Notes: generated by a model from the sequence alone, not told the origin. A DNA stretch of 64,000 nt from Methylophaga sp. (GCA_002706095.1 PAJP01000025.1:348380-412379); one strand, 5' to 3'. Shown: positions 1 to 11,601, numbered from the stretch's first letter. Numbers and translations: made by a program.

Positions 1-1
1 G

Positions 2-445
<444 letters not shown>

Positions 446-451
446 TAAACA

Positions 452-1279
452 ATGAGCGATAATACGAATACTTCACTAAGTAAGCAGCCGACTTATTCGG
501 ACATGCTGGTGCAATATCAGCAATCCTGGTTGAGAAAAGTTAAAAATGGTCTCATCCTGTTTGCGTTGATATTAGTCGCCTGTTGGTATGTCAACTTGCT
601 TGATGTGGATACGCTTGCAAATGGTATCCCAGCTATTATGACATTGGCGGGGGAGTCATTCCCCCCCGATTTCAGTAACTTTTCCAGTTGGTTAAAACCT
701 CTACTGGATACCTTAGCAATGAGTATTGCTGGTACAGCGATAGCGGTAATGTTGTCTGTATTTATTGCGTTTTTTGCTGCCAGAAATACCACGCCCCATC
801 CAATCATTTACCAACTCGCCCGAATAATCCTGAATGCATTACGTTCGGTTCCAGAATTGATTATGGGCATTATTTTTGTGGCGGCAGTGGGCTTTGGTAC
901 TTTACCTGGTGTGCTAGCGCTGGGTCTGCACTCGGTGGGGATGGTCGGTAAGTTTTTTGCTGAAGCAATTGAACATGTCGATGAAGCACCTATTGAGGCA
1001 GCAGAAGCCAGTGGGGCTAGCCATATGCAAGTGCTTTATCACGCCGTCTTACCTCAGGTTATCTCACAGATGGTAGACATTTCTATCTATCGTTGGGAAT
1101 ACAACTTCCGAGCCTCCACGGTGATGGGAATGGTGGGGGCTGGTGGTATCGGCTTTGAATTAATGGGCTCGCTTAGAATTATGCAGTATCAAGAAGTGAT
1201 GGCCATCATGATTGTTATTCTTGTCATGGTCACTCTGGTTGATGCTCTCAGCAGTTATCTTCGTAAATCGTTTAAGTAA
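452..1279 (+). CDS. ptxC: PtxC/PhnE-like phosphite ABC transporter permease
   Basis: A 275-residue inner-membrane permease of the PhnE type. After a cytosolic N-terminus of about 30 residues there are several hydrophobic segments (roughly residues 33-50, 85-110, 130-160 and 245-265). The EAA loop that docks on the ATPase is visible as EAAEASGASHMQVLYHAVLP around residues 178-197, followed by the glycine-rich GMVGAGGIGFEL. It should form the channel that brings phosphite across the inner membrane for the dehydrogenase encoded 9 bp downstream. It starts 6 bp after the binding-protein gene, so the genes are very likely co-transcribed. Confidence 0.88.
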   Translation: MSDNTNTSLSKQPTYSDMLVQYQQSWLRKVKNGLILFALILVACWYVNLLDVDTLANGIPAIMTLAGESFPPDFSNFSSWLKPLLDTLAMSIAGTAIAVMLSVFIAFFAARNTTPHPIIYQLARIILNALRSVPELIMGIIFVAAVGFGTLPGVLALGLHSVGMVGKFFAEAIEHVDEAPIEAAEASGASHMQVLYHAVLPQVISQMVDISIYRWEYNFRASTVMGMVGAGGIGFELMGSLRIMQYQEVMAIMIVILVMVTLVDALSSYLRKSFK

Positions 1280-1288
1280 GAGTAAATA

Positions 1289-2287
1289 ATGAAACCACGC
1301 GTTGTGATCACACATAAAGTGCACCGAGAAACACTGAATTATCTTTCTGAGCATTGTGATGTTATTAGTAATCAGTCTGAGGCTTCTCTAAGCCAAGATG
1401 AGTTAATGAACCGAGTCTCCCAAGCAGACGGGATGATGGCTTTCATGCCAGACAAGGTAGACGAGTCATTTTTACGTGCTTGCCCAAATCTCAGAGTAAT
1501 AGGCGCCGCACTAAAGGGCTATGACAACTTTGATGTAAAGGCCTGCCAGGACTCCGGGGTTTGGTTTACGGTGGTGCCGGATTTATTAACGGTACCGACG
1601 GCTGAACTGACCATCGCATTAATGACGGGGCTAATGCGTAATGTTCTAGCTGCTGACAGTTATGTTCGCAGCGGTCAGTTTTCGGGATGGCGTCCGACGT
1701 TTTACGGGATGGGAATCGCAGGTTCAACGGTGGGTATTATTGGTATGGGCGCTATTGGTAAAGCGATTACTGAAAGGCTGGCTGGTTGGGGCGCTGAGCT
1801 TCTTTACACGGATCAATCCAGACTCTCTGAAGATTATGAAACAGCCTTGGGCCTTGCCTTCGTTGAGCTTGAGGATTTGTTGAAACGTTCTGATGTCGTC
1901 ATTCTGGCACTGGCCCTGAATGACGAGACATATCATCTAATAAGTAATGAACAGTTGAGCGTAATGAAGCAGGGGGCTTATGTGATTAACCCTTGTCGTG
2001 GTTCAGTTATTTCTGAACAGGCTGTGCTGGAAATGCTTAAATCGGGCCACCTTGGTGGTTATGCAGCTGATGTGTTTGAAATGGAAGACTGGGCTATTAC
2101 TGAGCGGCCCAAACATATTGATCCGCAGTTGCTGGCTCAGCCTAATACATTATTCACCGCCCATATCGGTTCGGCCGTGAAAAGAGTAAGGCAAGAGATT
2201 GAGCTACGTGCAGCTGAAAATATTATTCAGGTATTGAGTGGGGAGCAACCTCAGGATGCAATCAATCTTATCGAGAAAAAGCCTTAA
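1289..2287 (+). CDS. ptxD: Phosphite (phosphonate) dehydrogenase PtxD
   Basis: A 332-residue NAD-dependent D-2-hydroxyacid dehydrogenase family enzyme that oxidises phosphite to phosphate. It aligns without gaps to the remembered Pseudomonas stutzeri PtxD over the key sites: Met53 and Lys76 (ALKGYDN), the Rossmann motif GIIGMGAIG at 149-157, Arg237 (NPCRGS), Glu266 (FEMED), His292 and Ser295 (AHIGS). Position 175 is Asp, consistent with NAD rather than NADP preference. The motif set (VPDLLTVPTAEL, GGYAADVFEMEDWA) separates PtxD from ordinary glycerate or lactate dehydrogenases. It lies between the transporter genes and a LysR gene, the usual ptxABCDE order. It would let the cell use phosphite as a phosphorus source. 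Confidence 0.96.
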   Translation: MKPRVVITHKVHRETLNYLSEHCDVISNQSEASLSQDELMNRVSQADGMMAFMPDKVDESFLRACPNLRVIGAALKGYDNFDVKACQDSGVWFTVVPDLLTVPTAELTIALMTGLMRNVLAADSYVRSGQFSGWRPTFYGMGIAGSTVGIIGMGAIGKAITERLAGWGAELLYTDQSRLSEDYETALGLAFVELEDLLKRSDVVILALALNDETYHLISNEQLSVMKQGAYVINPCRGSVISEQAVLEMLKSGHLGGYAADVFEMEDWAITERPKHIDPQLLAQPNTLFTAHIGSAVKRVRQEIELRAAENIIQVLSGEQPQDAINLIEKKP

Positions 2288-2289
2288 CT

Positions 2290-3156
2290 ATGTTAAACCC
2301 ACAATGGCTTAAAACACTGAAAGTAGTGATTTCTGAGCAAGGTTTTCAGGCCGCTGCTGAAAGACTGTCAATTTCACAACCTACAGTTTCATTGCATGTT
2401 TCAAAACTGGAGCAACAACTGGGTGTGGCCCTTATTAAAAGGAACAGAAGTGCTTGCTATCCGACACAGTCTGCAAAGCGCCTTTTACCTTTTATTGATT
2501 CGATTTTAAAGTTAAATCAACAAGCGGTGGAAGCTATCAAAACGGACTCTATCAGAGTGGGGTCAAGTTCAAATATCGGCATATATATGTTACAGCCCTA
2601 TGTGCGAAGTTATCTGGATAAGCCGGATTCGGCACAAATTAAACTAATGATTGATGACAACCCGACGATCGTTAATAAAATGGCAAATTTTGAGTTGGAT
2701 GTTGCTGTGGTGGAGTGGTGGCAACCTATAGCTGGTTTTGTCGCCAAATTATGGCGCGTTGAACCACTGGTAATGATTACGTCACCCAAACATCCTATGG
2801 CAGAACTGGATGATATCAGCCTTGATCAACTGCAATATATCGACTTGATTGGTGGAGAAAAAGGCACCGGCACGGGAAGGATCTTGAGTGAAAAGTTCAA
2901 CGGTAAACTAAAAGTACCAGGCGTTTCTATGCAGCTGGGCAGTACGGAAGCGGTTAAACAAGCTGTAAAAGAAAATCTCGGTGTGTCGTTGGTGTCTGCT
3001 TCCACCATTATCGATGAAGTAGGCAGGGGAACACTCGCTGCTGTGCCAATAGCAGGTGGCACGCTTAATAAGACGCTTCTTATTGTCCAAAGAGAAGAAA
3101 CAGTGGCTGATGCGTCCTATCAGTCATTTATTCAGCATATAGGTGAATACCGCTAA
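2290..3156 (+). CDS. ptxE: LysR-family regulator PtxE
   Basis: A 288-residue LysR-type transcription factor. The N-terminal winged helix-turn-helix is clear (FQAAAERLSISQPTVSLHVSKLEQQLG, about residues 18-43) and the effector-binding domain occupies about residues 88-280. ATG lies 2 bp after the ptxD stop, so it is translationally linked to ptxD. In known ptx operons a LysR protein (PtxE) closes the operon, and this position is the main reason for the name. It presumably controls the phosphite operon, but the ligand is not evident. No strong terminator is visible between its stop and the convergent DUF1820 gene. Confidence 0.82.
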   Translation: MLNPQWLKTLKVVISEQGFQAAAERLSISQPTVSLHVSKLEQQLGVALIKRNRSACYPTQSAKRLLPFIDSILKLNQQAVEAIKTDSIRVGSSSNIGIYMLQPYVRSYLDKPDSAQIKLMIDDNPTIVNKMANFELDVAVVEWWQPIAGFVAKLWRVEPLVMITSPKHPMAELDDISLDQLQYIDLIGGEKGTGTGRILSEKFNGKLKVPGVSMQLGSTEAVKQAVKENLGVSLVSASTIIDEVGRGTLAAVPIAGGTLNKTLLIVQREETVADASYQSFIQHIGEYR

Positions 3157-3199
3157 GCGTTTACAAAAATGCGGTTGCTAAAATGTAATGAAGCCGGAC

Positions 3200-3529
3200 T
3201 TAATTATCTTTAGTAGGTGTATAAATTGGGCTGGGGAAAGTCGCTATTTTGCCATCAAATTCGGTGATCTTGGCTAAACCTTTCTTGGTCACCGAATCAA
3301 TTCTTAATACCGCATGCATCGGAATGTAGGTACGAGTCACATCAGCAAATTCGTCTTTGAGTTTTTCGTGACTGGGGTCTAATACCACTGAGGTGTGGGT
3401 GTCCCAGACAAAATCACCAATTTCGATAAAACCAAACAAGCCACCCTGGCTGAGTTCGCGGGCGTAAAGTTCGTAACGTTGGCCGGCTTGGATAAATTCA
3501 ACACGGTATAAGAGTTCTTGTTTGCTCAT
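3200..3529 (-). CDS. DUF1820 family protein
   Basis: A 109-residue soluble protein. The pattern VEFIQAGQRYELYAREL...GLFGFIEIGDFVW...VVLDPSHEKLKDEF...YIPMHAVLRIDSV matches the DUF1820 family of small proteobacterial proteins. No catalytic residues, signal peptide or membrane segment are seen. Family members are usually single genes of unknown function, and the neighbours give no hint here: it converges with ptxE and its promoter must lie in the hairpin-rich region beyond 3529. Confidence 0.8.
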   Translation of the reverse strand: MSKQELLYRVEFIQAGQRYELYARELSQGGLFGFIEIGDFVWDTHTSVVLDPSHEKLKDEFADVTRTYIPMHAVLRIDSVTKKGLAKITEFDGKIATFPSPIYTPTKDN

Positions 3530-3790
3530 GGGGTCTTTGTTTCGCTTTGTGGCTGCTATTTACGGATGTTAGTGGAACTGCTCGTTGCAGTCGGTTTAGG
3601 ATTAAATGGGGGTGGAGGTGTCGTTTTCAAGCATTTGCTTGGGGCTAGGGGTGAAATCCTATAGATGATTTACTTTTTCACATCAGGCGCTGCCGCTGGG
3701 GCGTTCATTTTTTGCTTGGCCAAAAAACGAACCAAAAAAGGCCAGCCCAAGCTTGCCCTGCGGGTTCCCTGTGCTTCTCAATCAATTTGG

Positions 3791-3831
3791 AACACAATGA
3801 AAACTCGCTACGCTCAGACACTCATTGTGTT
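3791..3831. repeat. Inverted repeat, 10-bp perfect arms, 21-nt loop
   Basis: AACACAATGA at 3791-3800 and its exact reverse complement TCATTGTGTT at 3822-3831. Part of the structured non-coding region 3530-4134. Confidence 0.7.
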
Positions 3832-3833
3832 TT

Positions 3834-3853
3834 ATCGCAAATTAATTTGCGAT
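3834..3853. repeat. Perfect 20-bp palindrome
   Basis: ATCGCAAATTAATTTGCGAT is its own reverse complement over all 20 bases. It follows three bases after the 3791-3831 inverted repeat. It could be a protein-binding site or, as RNA, a dimerising or cruciform element. Confidence 0.75.
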
Positions 3854-4050
3854 GCTCGGCAGCGCAAAGGGCGGTTAAACTCTTTCTGCAAAAGGTTATT
3901 TTCAAATCCCCCGTTTGTGCTGACGAGTAGCGGAGTTTTATCTGGATCATGATTGGTCAGTGTCTGACCGAAGGGAGTTTTGACTAATCACCAGATAAAG
4001 CGAGCAACGCAGTGGAGCCGCAGGCCAGCACGGTGGGGTGCCCTAGGGTT

Positions 4051-4080
4051 GTTAGGGAAATGGGCAAACATTTCCCTAAC
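4051..4080. repeat. 11-bp perfect stem-loop
   Basis: GTTAGGGAAAT at 4051-4061 pairs perfectly with ATTTCCCTAAC at 4070-4080 around an 8-nt loop. There is no T-run on either side, so it is not a typical rho-independent terminator, though it lies just downstream of bfr (minus strand). Confidence 0.7.
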
Positions 4081-4134
4081 TCACCATCAAGGCGAAATTG
4101 ACGAGCTTGGAGAGCGTATCCAGCCTAACGAGAA

Positions 4135-4617
4135 CTACTCCGCTTCGGCCAATGTCATGGCTTGCAGATAATTTTCCAGTCCCATTTTGTCAATCAGGCC
4201 AAGCTGTTGTTCTAACCAGTGGGTGTGATCCAGCTCGGTATCTTCCAGCTGTTGTTTGAGCATTTTACGGGTTTCATAGTCTTTTTCGGCTTCGCAAAGA
4301 GCAATTCCATCACGCAGGTTTTTGACGACGGCGTATTCCAAGTCGAGGTCATTTTGTAGCATCTCTTTGACGGTGTGACCAACATGAAGTGGTTCGCGGT
4401 GTGTCAGGTCGGGCATGCCTTCCAGAAACAAAATGCGTTTGATCATTTGGTCGGCGTGTTCGGTTTCGTCCTGCATTTCGTGAGCGATGCGATTATAGAG
4501 GCGAGTCAGTCCCCAGTCTTCATACATACGTGAGTGAATGAAGTATTGATCCATAGCGGTCAGTTCGCCTGCGAGTAATGTATTGAGAAGTTCAATAACT
4601 TTTGGGCTGCCTTTCAT
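4135..4617 (-). CDS. bfr: Bacterioferritin-family protein lacking the Met52 heme ligand
   Basis: A 160-residue four-helix ferritin of the bacterioferritin family that stores iron in the cytoplasm. Ferroxidase ligands are visible at Glu18, Glu51, His54, Glu94, Glu128 and His131 (one-residue insertion relative to E. coli Bfr, LEDTELDH). The residue that binds heme in classical bacterioferritin, Met52, is Thr here (DETEHAD). It may therefore be a heme-poor subunit, like the alpha-type subunits that pair with a heme-binding beta subunit. No second bfr gene is in the window. The start at 4617 (MKGSPKV) is chosen because it matches the family N-terminus and has AGGA upstream; an in-frame ATG 33 bases further out is not supported. 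Confidence 0.9.
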   Translation of the reverse strand: MKGSPKVIELLNTLLAGELTAMDQYFIHSRMYEDWGLTRLYNRIAHEMQDETEHADQMIKRILFLEGMPDLTHREPLHVGHTVKEMLQNDLDLEYAVVKNLRDGIALCEAEKDYETRKMLKQQLEDTELDHTHWLEQQLGLIDKMGLENYLQAMTLAEAE

Positions 4618-4786
4618 ATGCTGATCCTGTTTTGTATGTGCTAAAAACACGCTGTTTTTGATGTGCGTTTGTTGTCATTGTAATCAAACTAGTCAGACCA
4701 TGCAGATCTGATTATGACGTTAACGTTGCCTTAACTTTTGTTGGGTTAAATTAGCCGTAAGAATTCCATCACTTCATCAGAGACTC

Positions 4787-6124
4787 ATGAAAAAGATTAA
4801 ATATGCCTTTCTCACAGCACTGTTATTGCCCACTGCGTTGTGGTTGATGGCCGATAATTTATGGCCAGCTCCGTTTACTTACTTTTCGTTTAGGGCTGTA
4901 TTTGTTCAATACAGTGGTGTCATCGCCATAGCCGTAATGAGTATCGCGATGTTGTTGGCATTGAGACCAAAGATTGTTGAGCCTTTTTTTCATGGTCTGG
5001 ACAAGATGTACCGTTTGCATAAATGGCTGGGTATCAGTGCGCTGGTATTTGCGGTATCACATTGGTGGTTTGCAAAAGGCACGAAATGGATGGTGGGCTG
5101 GGGTTGGCTAGTTAAACCTGAGCGTGGCCCCAGAGGCGCGCAGCCAGAGTTAGGTTTCTGGGAAGGCTTATTTCGTTCACAGCGTGGCTTAGCTGAGACT
5201 ATTGGTGAGTGGGCTTTTTATGTTGCTGCTTTGTTGATTGTGCTGGCTTTAATTAAACGTTTTCCTTATCGCTTATTTGCTAAGACGCATAATTTATTAG
5301 CGATTACTTATCTGCTATTTGTTTTTCATGCAGTGATATTACTGCGATTCGAATATTGGTCTCAGCCTATAGGTTGGTTGATGGCCGTATTACTCCTAGG
5401 TGGGACTATCTCTGCAGTCTTGGTGTTGATGGGGCGAGTTGGTGCTAAGCGTAAAATAAGGGGCCATATTACTGAGCTGGAATATCACTCGGATATGCGA
5501 GTGATGGAAGTAACGGTAAAAATGGATAAAGGCTGGCCTGGGCATAATGCCGGACAGTTTGCTTTTGCGATGTCAGATAAAAAAGAAGGTGCTCATCCCT
5601 ACACTATCGCTTCAGCCTGGAATCCGGACACGCGTTTGATTCGTTTTGTGATTAAAGAGCTGGGTGATCATACGGCACGATTAAAGCAACGTTTGTCAGT
5701 GAGTATGCCGGTCATGATGGAAGGACCCTATGGTGAGTTTAACTTTACGGATGATAAGCCAAGACAGATCTGGATTGGTGCGGGAATCGGCGTCACGCCA
5801 TTTATTGCTCGCATGAAACGTTTAGCGGATGAGAGGGATGGTAAAATCATCGACTTTTTTCATCCCACGTCACAGATTAATGATGTCGTCAGACAAAAGT
5901 TATCCGCTGATGTAGAAGCCTCAAACGTCACGCTACACTTAATGGTGGATGATGAAGATGGCCACCTCGATGCAGAACGAATTCGTGCAGCTGTTCCAGA
6001 CTGGCAAGAGGCCAGTATCTGGTTTTGTGGGCCATCAGCCTTTGGTGAAGCCTTACGCAAGGACTTCATTCAGCATGGATTACACCCTGATCAGTTTCAT
6101 CAGGAGTTATTTAAACTGCGATAG
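4787..6124 (+). CDS. Ferric-reductase-like transmembrane flavoprotein
   Basis: A 445-residue protein of the ferric reductase/NADPH oxidase-like superfamily. The N-terminal half has about six hydrophobic helices with paired histidines (HKWLGIS..H around 78-92 and THNLL..FH around 181-197) suited to heme binding. The C-terminal half is an FNR-type module: the flavin motif HPYTIAS near residue 269 and the nucleotide-binding GAGIGVTPF near 330. It would carry electrons from cytosolic NAD(P)H across the membrane, possibly to ferric iron. No ferredoxin domain follows. It is divergent from bacterioferritin, and the 169-bp gap must carry both promoters. The electron acceptor is not determined by the sequence. 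Confidence 0.8.
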   Translation: MKKIKYAFLTALLLPTALWLMADNLWPAPFTYFSFRAVFVQYSGVIAIAVMSIAMLLALRPKIVEPFFHGLDKMYRLHKWLGISALVFAVSHWWFAKGTKWMVGWGWLVKPERGPRGAQPELGFWEGLFRSQRGLAETIGEWAFYVAALLIVLALIKRFPYRLFAKTHNLLAITYLLFVFHAVILLRFEYWSQPIGWLMAVLLLGGTISAVLVLMGRVGAKRKIRGHITELEYHSDMRVMEVTVKMDKGWPGHNAGQFAFAMSDKKEGAHPYTIASAWNPDTRLIRFVIKELGDHTARLKQRLSVSMPVMMEGPYGEFNFTDDKPRQIWIGAGIGVTPFIARMKRLADERDGKIIDFFHPTSQINDVVRQKLSADVEASNVTLHLMVDDEDGHLDAERIRAAVPDWQEASIWFCGPSAFGEALRKDFIQHGLHPDQFHQELFKLR

Positions 6125-6207
6125 ATGGATTAGTCATCGGCATGAAGCATTCGTTACGATACAATGCCAAGCTCACCCGCCAGTTACACTAGCAAAGAGG
6201 AGTTCGC

Positions 6208-7161
6208 ATGCTTCGTCTGTACAAAATCGCAAAAGGTCTAATCAAAGAAATTCCGGTTGAGGGAGAGATTTCTGCCGCGCAATTGCGAGAGGCTGATTGG
6301 ATTGATGCGCTTGAACCAGATGATGACGAACGGGCGTTACTGGGTACCTTGTTTAGTGATGAAGTGCCTGATGTGGATGATGTCGAAGAAATCGAAGCGT
6401 CAGCACGCTGTTTTACGGATCAGGACGGTTTGCATGTGCATTCATTATTTCTGGGGTATTCAGAAGGGCGACATCACACGGTTTCTGTTGCCTTCATCCT
6501 GCAAGAAGATCGCTTGGTGGCGATTCGAGATGGTGAGCTGAGTGACTTCCGTTTGCTGCGTATGCGTGCCCGCCGTGGGCAAATCAGCTGCAAAACACCA
6601 CGTGAGTTACTCATCACCTTGATGGAACAAAAGGTCGAAAACCATGCGGATAATCTGGAAGATATCCATCGTGAACTGGAACGAGTCAGCCATTTAGTTT
6701 TGGAAGATGAAGCGGCTGATTTGGAAGATTGCATCAGCCAGTTGGCCAGGCTGGAAGACAGTAACGGAAAGATTCGTCTGTGTTTGATGGATACGCAGCG
6801 TGATATTTCCTTTCTGCTCAGAAATCTACGTGAGGCGACTGAGTCACGTGAAACTTTATATGAGATCCTGCGAGATCTGGAAACGTTGATGTCTCACACC
6901 ACCTTCCTGTTCGATAAAATCAACTTCCTGATGGACTCGACACAGGGCTTTATCAATATTCAACAAGCCCAGATCATTAAAACCTTCTCGATTGCCGCCG
7001 TCGTGTTTTTACCACCCACATTGGTGGCGAGTATTTACGGTATGAACTTCCACGTCATGCCAGAGCTGGATTGGGAATTCGGCTACCCTATGGCAATCGG
7101 TTTAATGGTAGCTGCCGGTATGGCGCCTTATTTCTACTTTAAACGCAAAGGTTGGTTGTAA
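6208..7161 (+). CDS. corA: CorA magnesium/cobalt transporter
   Basis: A 317-residue CorA, the usual length for the gammaproteobacterial protein. The soluble N-terminal part is followed by a long helix and two C-terminal membrane helices; the selectivity motif GMN is at 278-280 with the periplasmic loop MPEL just after, and the protein ends in YFKRKGWL as in E. coli CorA. It forms a homopentameric channel for Mg2+ (also Co2+ and Ni2+) in the inner membrane. ATG at 6208 follows AAAGAGG with good spacing. It is a single gene, 83 bp after the flavoprotein gene. Confidence 0.95.
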   Translation: MLRLYKIAKGLIKEIPVEGEISAAQLREADWIDALEPDDDERALLGTLFSDEVPDVDDVEEIEASARCFTDQDGLHVHSLFLGYSEGRHHTVSVAFILQEDRLVAIRDGELSDFRLLRMRARRGQISCKTPRELLITLMEQKVENHADNLEDIHRELERVSHLVLEDEAADLEDCISQLARLEDSNGKIRLCLMDTQRDISFLLRNLREATESRETLYEILRDLETLMSHTTFLFDKINFLMDSTQGFINIQQAQIIKTFSIAAVVFLPPTLVASIYGMNFHVMPELDWEFGYPMAIGLMVAAGMAPYFYFKRKGWL

Positions 7162-7347
7162 TTGAATCCAAGCTGAGCAGCCAATTATGACTATCTCTAT
7201 AGCGTGTTGTTGGTTGAGATAATCTAGGTTAATTACTCAGCCCAGTTAATAGGTTATGGTCTAGCTGTTTAACGCATTCACCATTATCTTGTGACGTTCA
7301 CTGCCACAATGATGATGTCTATCAGTTCCACATCCTAGGGCAGCGAC

Positions 7348-8285
7348 TTGATTGATTCTTACGATTTTCTTAAGGAAATCCTTAACTCACTTACCGAACA
7401 TATTGTCGTCATTAATAACCAGGGCGAGATTGTTTTTGTCAACCAAAGTTGGTGTACTTTCGCCAGCGATAATGAATCGACGATAGAAGACTGGTGTGGC
7501 ATTAATTACATCAAGGAGTGTGAAAAAGCTGCCAGTATGGGGGATGAAATCGGTGAGGCTGTTGGAGTCGGTATTAAAGACGTTATCGCTGATAGACAAC
7601 ACTCCTTTTATTACGAATATCCCTGTCACAGTCCTGAAGAACAGCGTTGGTTTATGATGAGAGTCTTGCCGCTTGATGTGAAAGTGGGGGCTCACTTCAT
7701 AGTAAGTCACCAGAATATCACTGAACGTAAGGTGGCTGAGGAGCGTGTACGAGAGCTGTCCCGTATTGATGGATTAACGCAAATTGCCAATAGACGCCAT
7801 TTTGATGTCTTTCTCAAACGAGAGTGGCGACGCTGTCATCGTCTGACATTGCCTTTTTCCATGGCTGTTTTGGATATTGATCACTTTAAACTTTTAAATG
7901 ATACGTATGTACATCAGGTGGGGGATGAAGCCTTAGTTCAAGTCGCTCGCGTATTGAAGAATTTTGTAAAAAGACCCAGTGATTTGTGTGCTCGTTATGG
8001 TGGTGAAGAGTTTGCTTTGCTTTGATTTGGGGTGGGTTGGTGGCTTTAGAAGCAGAAGCTATGGCGAACGAGCTACTTGAGCGAGTGGAAAAGCTTGCTA
8101 TCCCCAATAAAAACGCACCGACAAAACCCATATTAACTTGCAGTATTGGTGTGGTGACTGTCTATCCTGAGTCCAATGATGAAATGTGGATATTCGGTGA
8201 AGCAGATGACTTGCTGTATCAAGCGAAAGAGCAAGGCCGGAATCGTGTTATAGGAGTTGACGTTACTATGAATAAGGCTAAATGA
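7348..8285 (+). pseudogene. PAS-GGDEF diguanylate cyclase, broken by a frameshift
   Basis: The first part (7348-8025) reads as a PAS sensor (about residues 5-125) and the first two thirds of a GGDEF domain (RIDGLTQIANRRHFD, LDIDHFKLLND, RYGGEEFALL). It then hits TGA at 8023-8025. The rest of the GGDEF domain (ANELLERVEKL, TCSIGVVTV, ADDLLYQAKEQGRNRV) continues in another frame from about 8022 to 8285. Compared with intact GGDEF domains a few residues after FALL also seem to be missing, which suggests a small deletion with a frame change and not a simple one-base slip. A diguanylate cyclase would make c-di-GMP, and the GGEEF signature itself is intact. It could be a real pseudogene or a sequencing error. 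Start is TTG at 7348. Confidence 0.85.
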
Positions 8286-8340
8286 ACTTGTATGGCGAGC
8301 ATTCGACCTAACTCTAAGTTTGTAGAGTATTAAATAAAGA

Positions 8341-8370
8341 GACCTGACAGGTAGCACTACCTGCCAGGTC
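8341..8370 (-). terminator. Stem-loop downstream of katG
   Basis: GACCTG-A-CAGGTAG at 8341-8354 pairs with CTACCTG-C-CAGGTC at 8357-8370 with one internal mismatch. On the minus strand it lies about 15 bases after the katG stop and is followed by TCTTTATTT. It may also serve the GGDEF gene on the plus strand. Confidence 0.6.
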
Positions 8371-8384
8371 ATAAAGATTGCTCT

Positions 8385-10643
<2,259 letters not shown>

Positions 10644-10695
10644 TCAATTGCTGATAATGATTAGTAAATTTGAATAATTCAAAGATAATGTTCAG

Positions 10696-11601
10696 TTATT
10701 TTGAATGATGTCTGTCAAGTACGGATTTAGACATGTCTATCAATTTTTCGATGCTGCTTAGACGAGTAAAATTGGGTCGCATGACAAAGGCTAATTGACG
10801 ATGTGGACCGGGTTCATCTAGGTGCATAATGGCGAGATCCGGATAGTGTGATTTGAGTTGGTCAATCGCCATTTCTGGAACCAAAGTCGTGCCCATATTA
10901 TTGGACACCAGTTGTAAAAGTGTATTGAGGCTGTTGGTGCGGAAACTTTGATTCACCGATTTAGATGAAACATGACAGGTATTGAGAATATGGTCTTTCA
11001 GACAGTGGCCATCCTCTAATAGCAAGAGCTGATTGAGGTTAAGCTTGTCACTAGTGATTTCTGTGAGTTGGGCATTAGATTCATTTTTGCGGTTAACCAA
11101 GAAAAAGTCTTCATCCCAAAAAGGCATCTCTAACAGACCTTCACAGGGAAACGGTAAGGCTAACAATGCGGTATCGAGCTCGCCTTGTTTTACTTTTTCT
11201 ACCAGGATGTGTGATTGGTTCTCAAGAATATTAATTTGTGCCAGTGGGTAATGCTGCTTAATCAGCAATAGCAGCTTAGGTAAAATATAAGGTGTAATAG
11301 TAGGTATCACACCAATATTCAGCGGGTAGCTGAACAGGCTTTTTTGTGTTTGGGCAAAGTTCTGCAAATCTTCTGCTTGCAACATGATCGAGCGTGCTTG
11401 AAGTAACACTCTTTTGCCGATAGGGGTGATCAATACCTTTTTATTGTCACGCTCAAAAATTTGTAGTCCCAGTCGTTGTTCAAGTTCATGTAGTGCTGTA
11501 CTCAATGCTGACGGACTGATATTGCATTGCTCCGCTGCCTTTTTAAAATGTAAGGTTTCCTCTACAGTGAGTGCATAGCGTAATTGTTTTAGAGATATCA
11601 T
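10696..11601 (-). CDS. oxyR: OxyR peroxide-sensing LysR regulator
   Basis: A 301-residue LysR regulator that senses hydrogen peroxide by a disulfide. The N-terminal helix-turn-helix is clear (HFKKAAEQCNISPSALSTALHELEQRLG). The redox cysteines are Cys200 and Cys209 in LEDGHCLKDHILNTC, matching Cys199 and Cys208 of E. coli OxyR. I start it at 11601 (MISLKQLRYA), the family N-terminus; the open frame extends to 11667 but that part is unlike LysR proteins. It sits directly upstream of katG, its likely target, and is divergent from the membrane protein gene at 11720. Confidence 0.92.
   Translation of the reverse strand: MISLKQLRYALTVEETLHFKKAAEQCNISPSALSTALHELEQRLGLQIFERDNKKVLITPIGKRVLLQARSIMLQAEDLQNFAQTQKSLFSYPLNIGVIPTITPYILPKLLLLIKQHYPLAQINILENQSHILVEKVKQGELDTALLALPFPCEGLLEMPFWDEDFFLVNRKNESNAQLTEITSDKLNLNQLLLLEDGHCLKDHILNTCHVSSKSVNQSFRTNSLNTLLQLVSNNMGTTLVPEMAIDQLKSHYPDLAIMHLDEPGPHRQLAFVMRPNFTRLSSIEKLIDMSKSVLDRHHSK

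Larger units (their letters stand above)
3530..4134. other. Hairpin-rich non-coding region between DUF1820 and bfr
   Basis: About 600 bases with no convincing gene. The short open frames here have no ribosome site and no family resemblance. The stretch contains several inverted repeats: AACACAATGA at 3791-3800 pairs with 3822-3831; a perfect 20-bp palindrome lies at 3834-3853; GGTCAG/CTGACC at 3955-3969; and an 11-bp perfect stem at 4051-4061 with 4070-4080. The density of structure, compared with ordinary intergenic DNA elsewhere in the window, suggests a dispersed intergenic repeat or structured RNA. Only one copy is visible in this window, so repetition cannot be shown here. The promoter of the DUF1820 gene should also lie near its left end. 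Confidence 0.55.

Noticed and set aside
3665..4171. Three short open frames in the gap before bfr
   Set aside because: No ribosome sites, low-complexity products and complete overlap with inverted repeats; they read as structured non-coding DNA.
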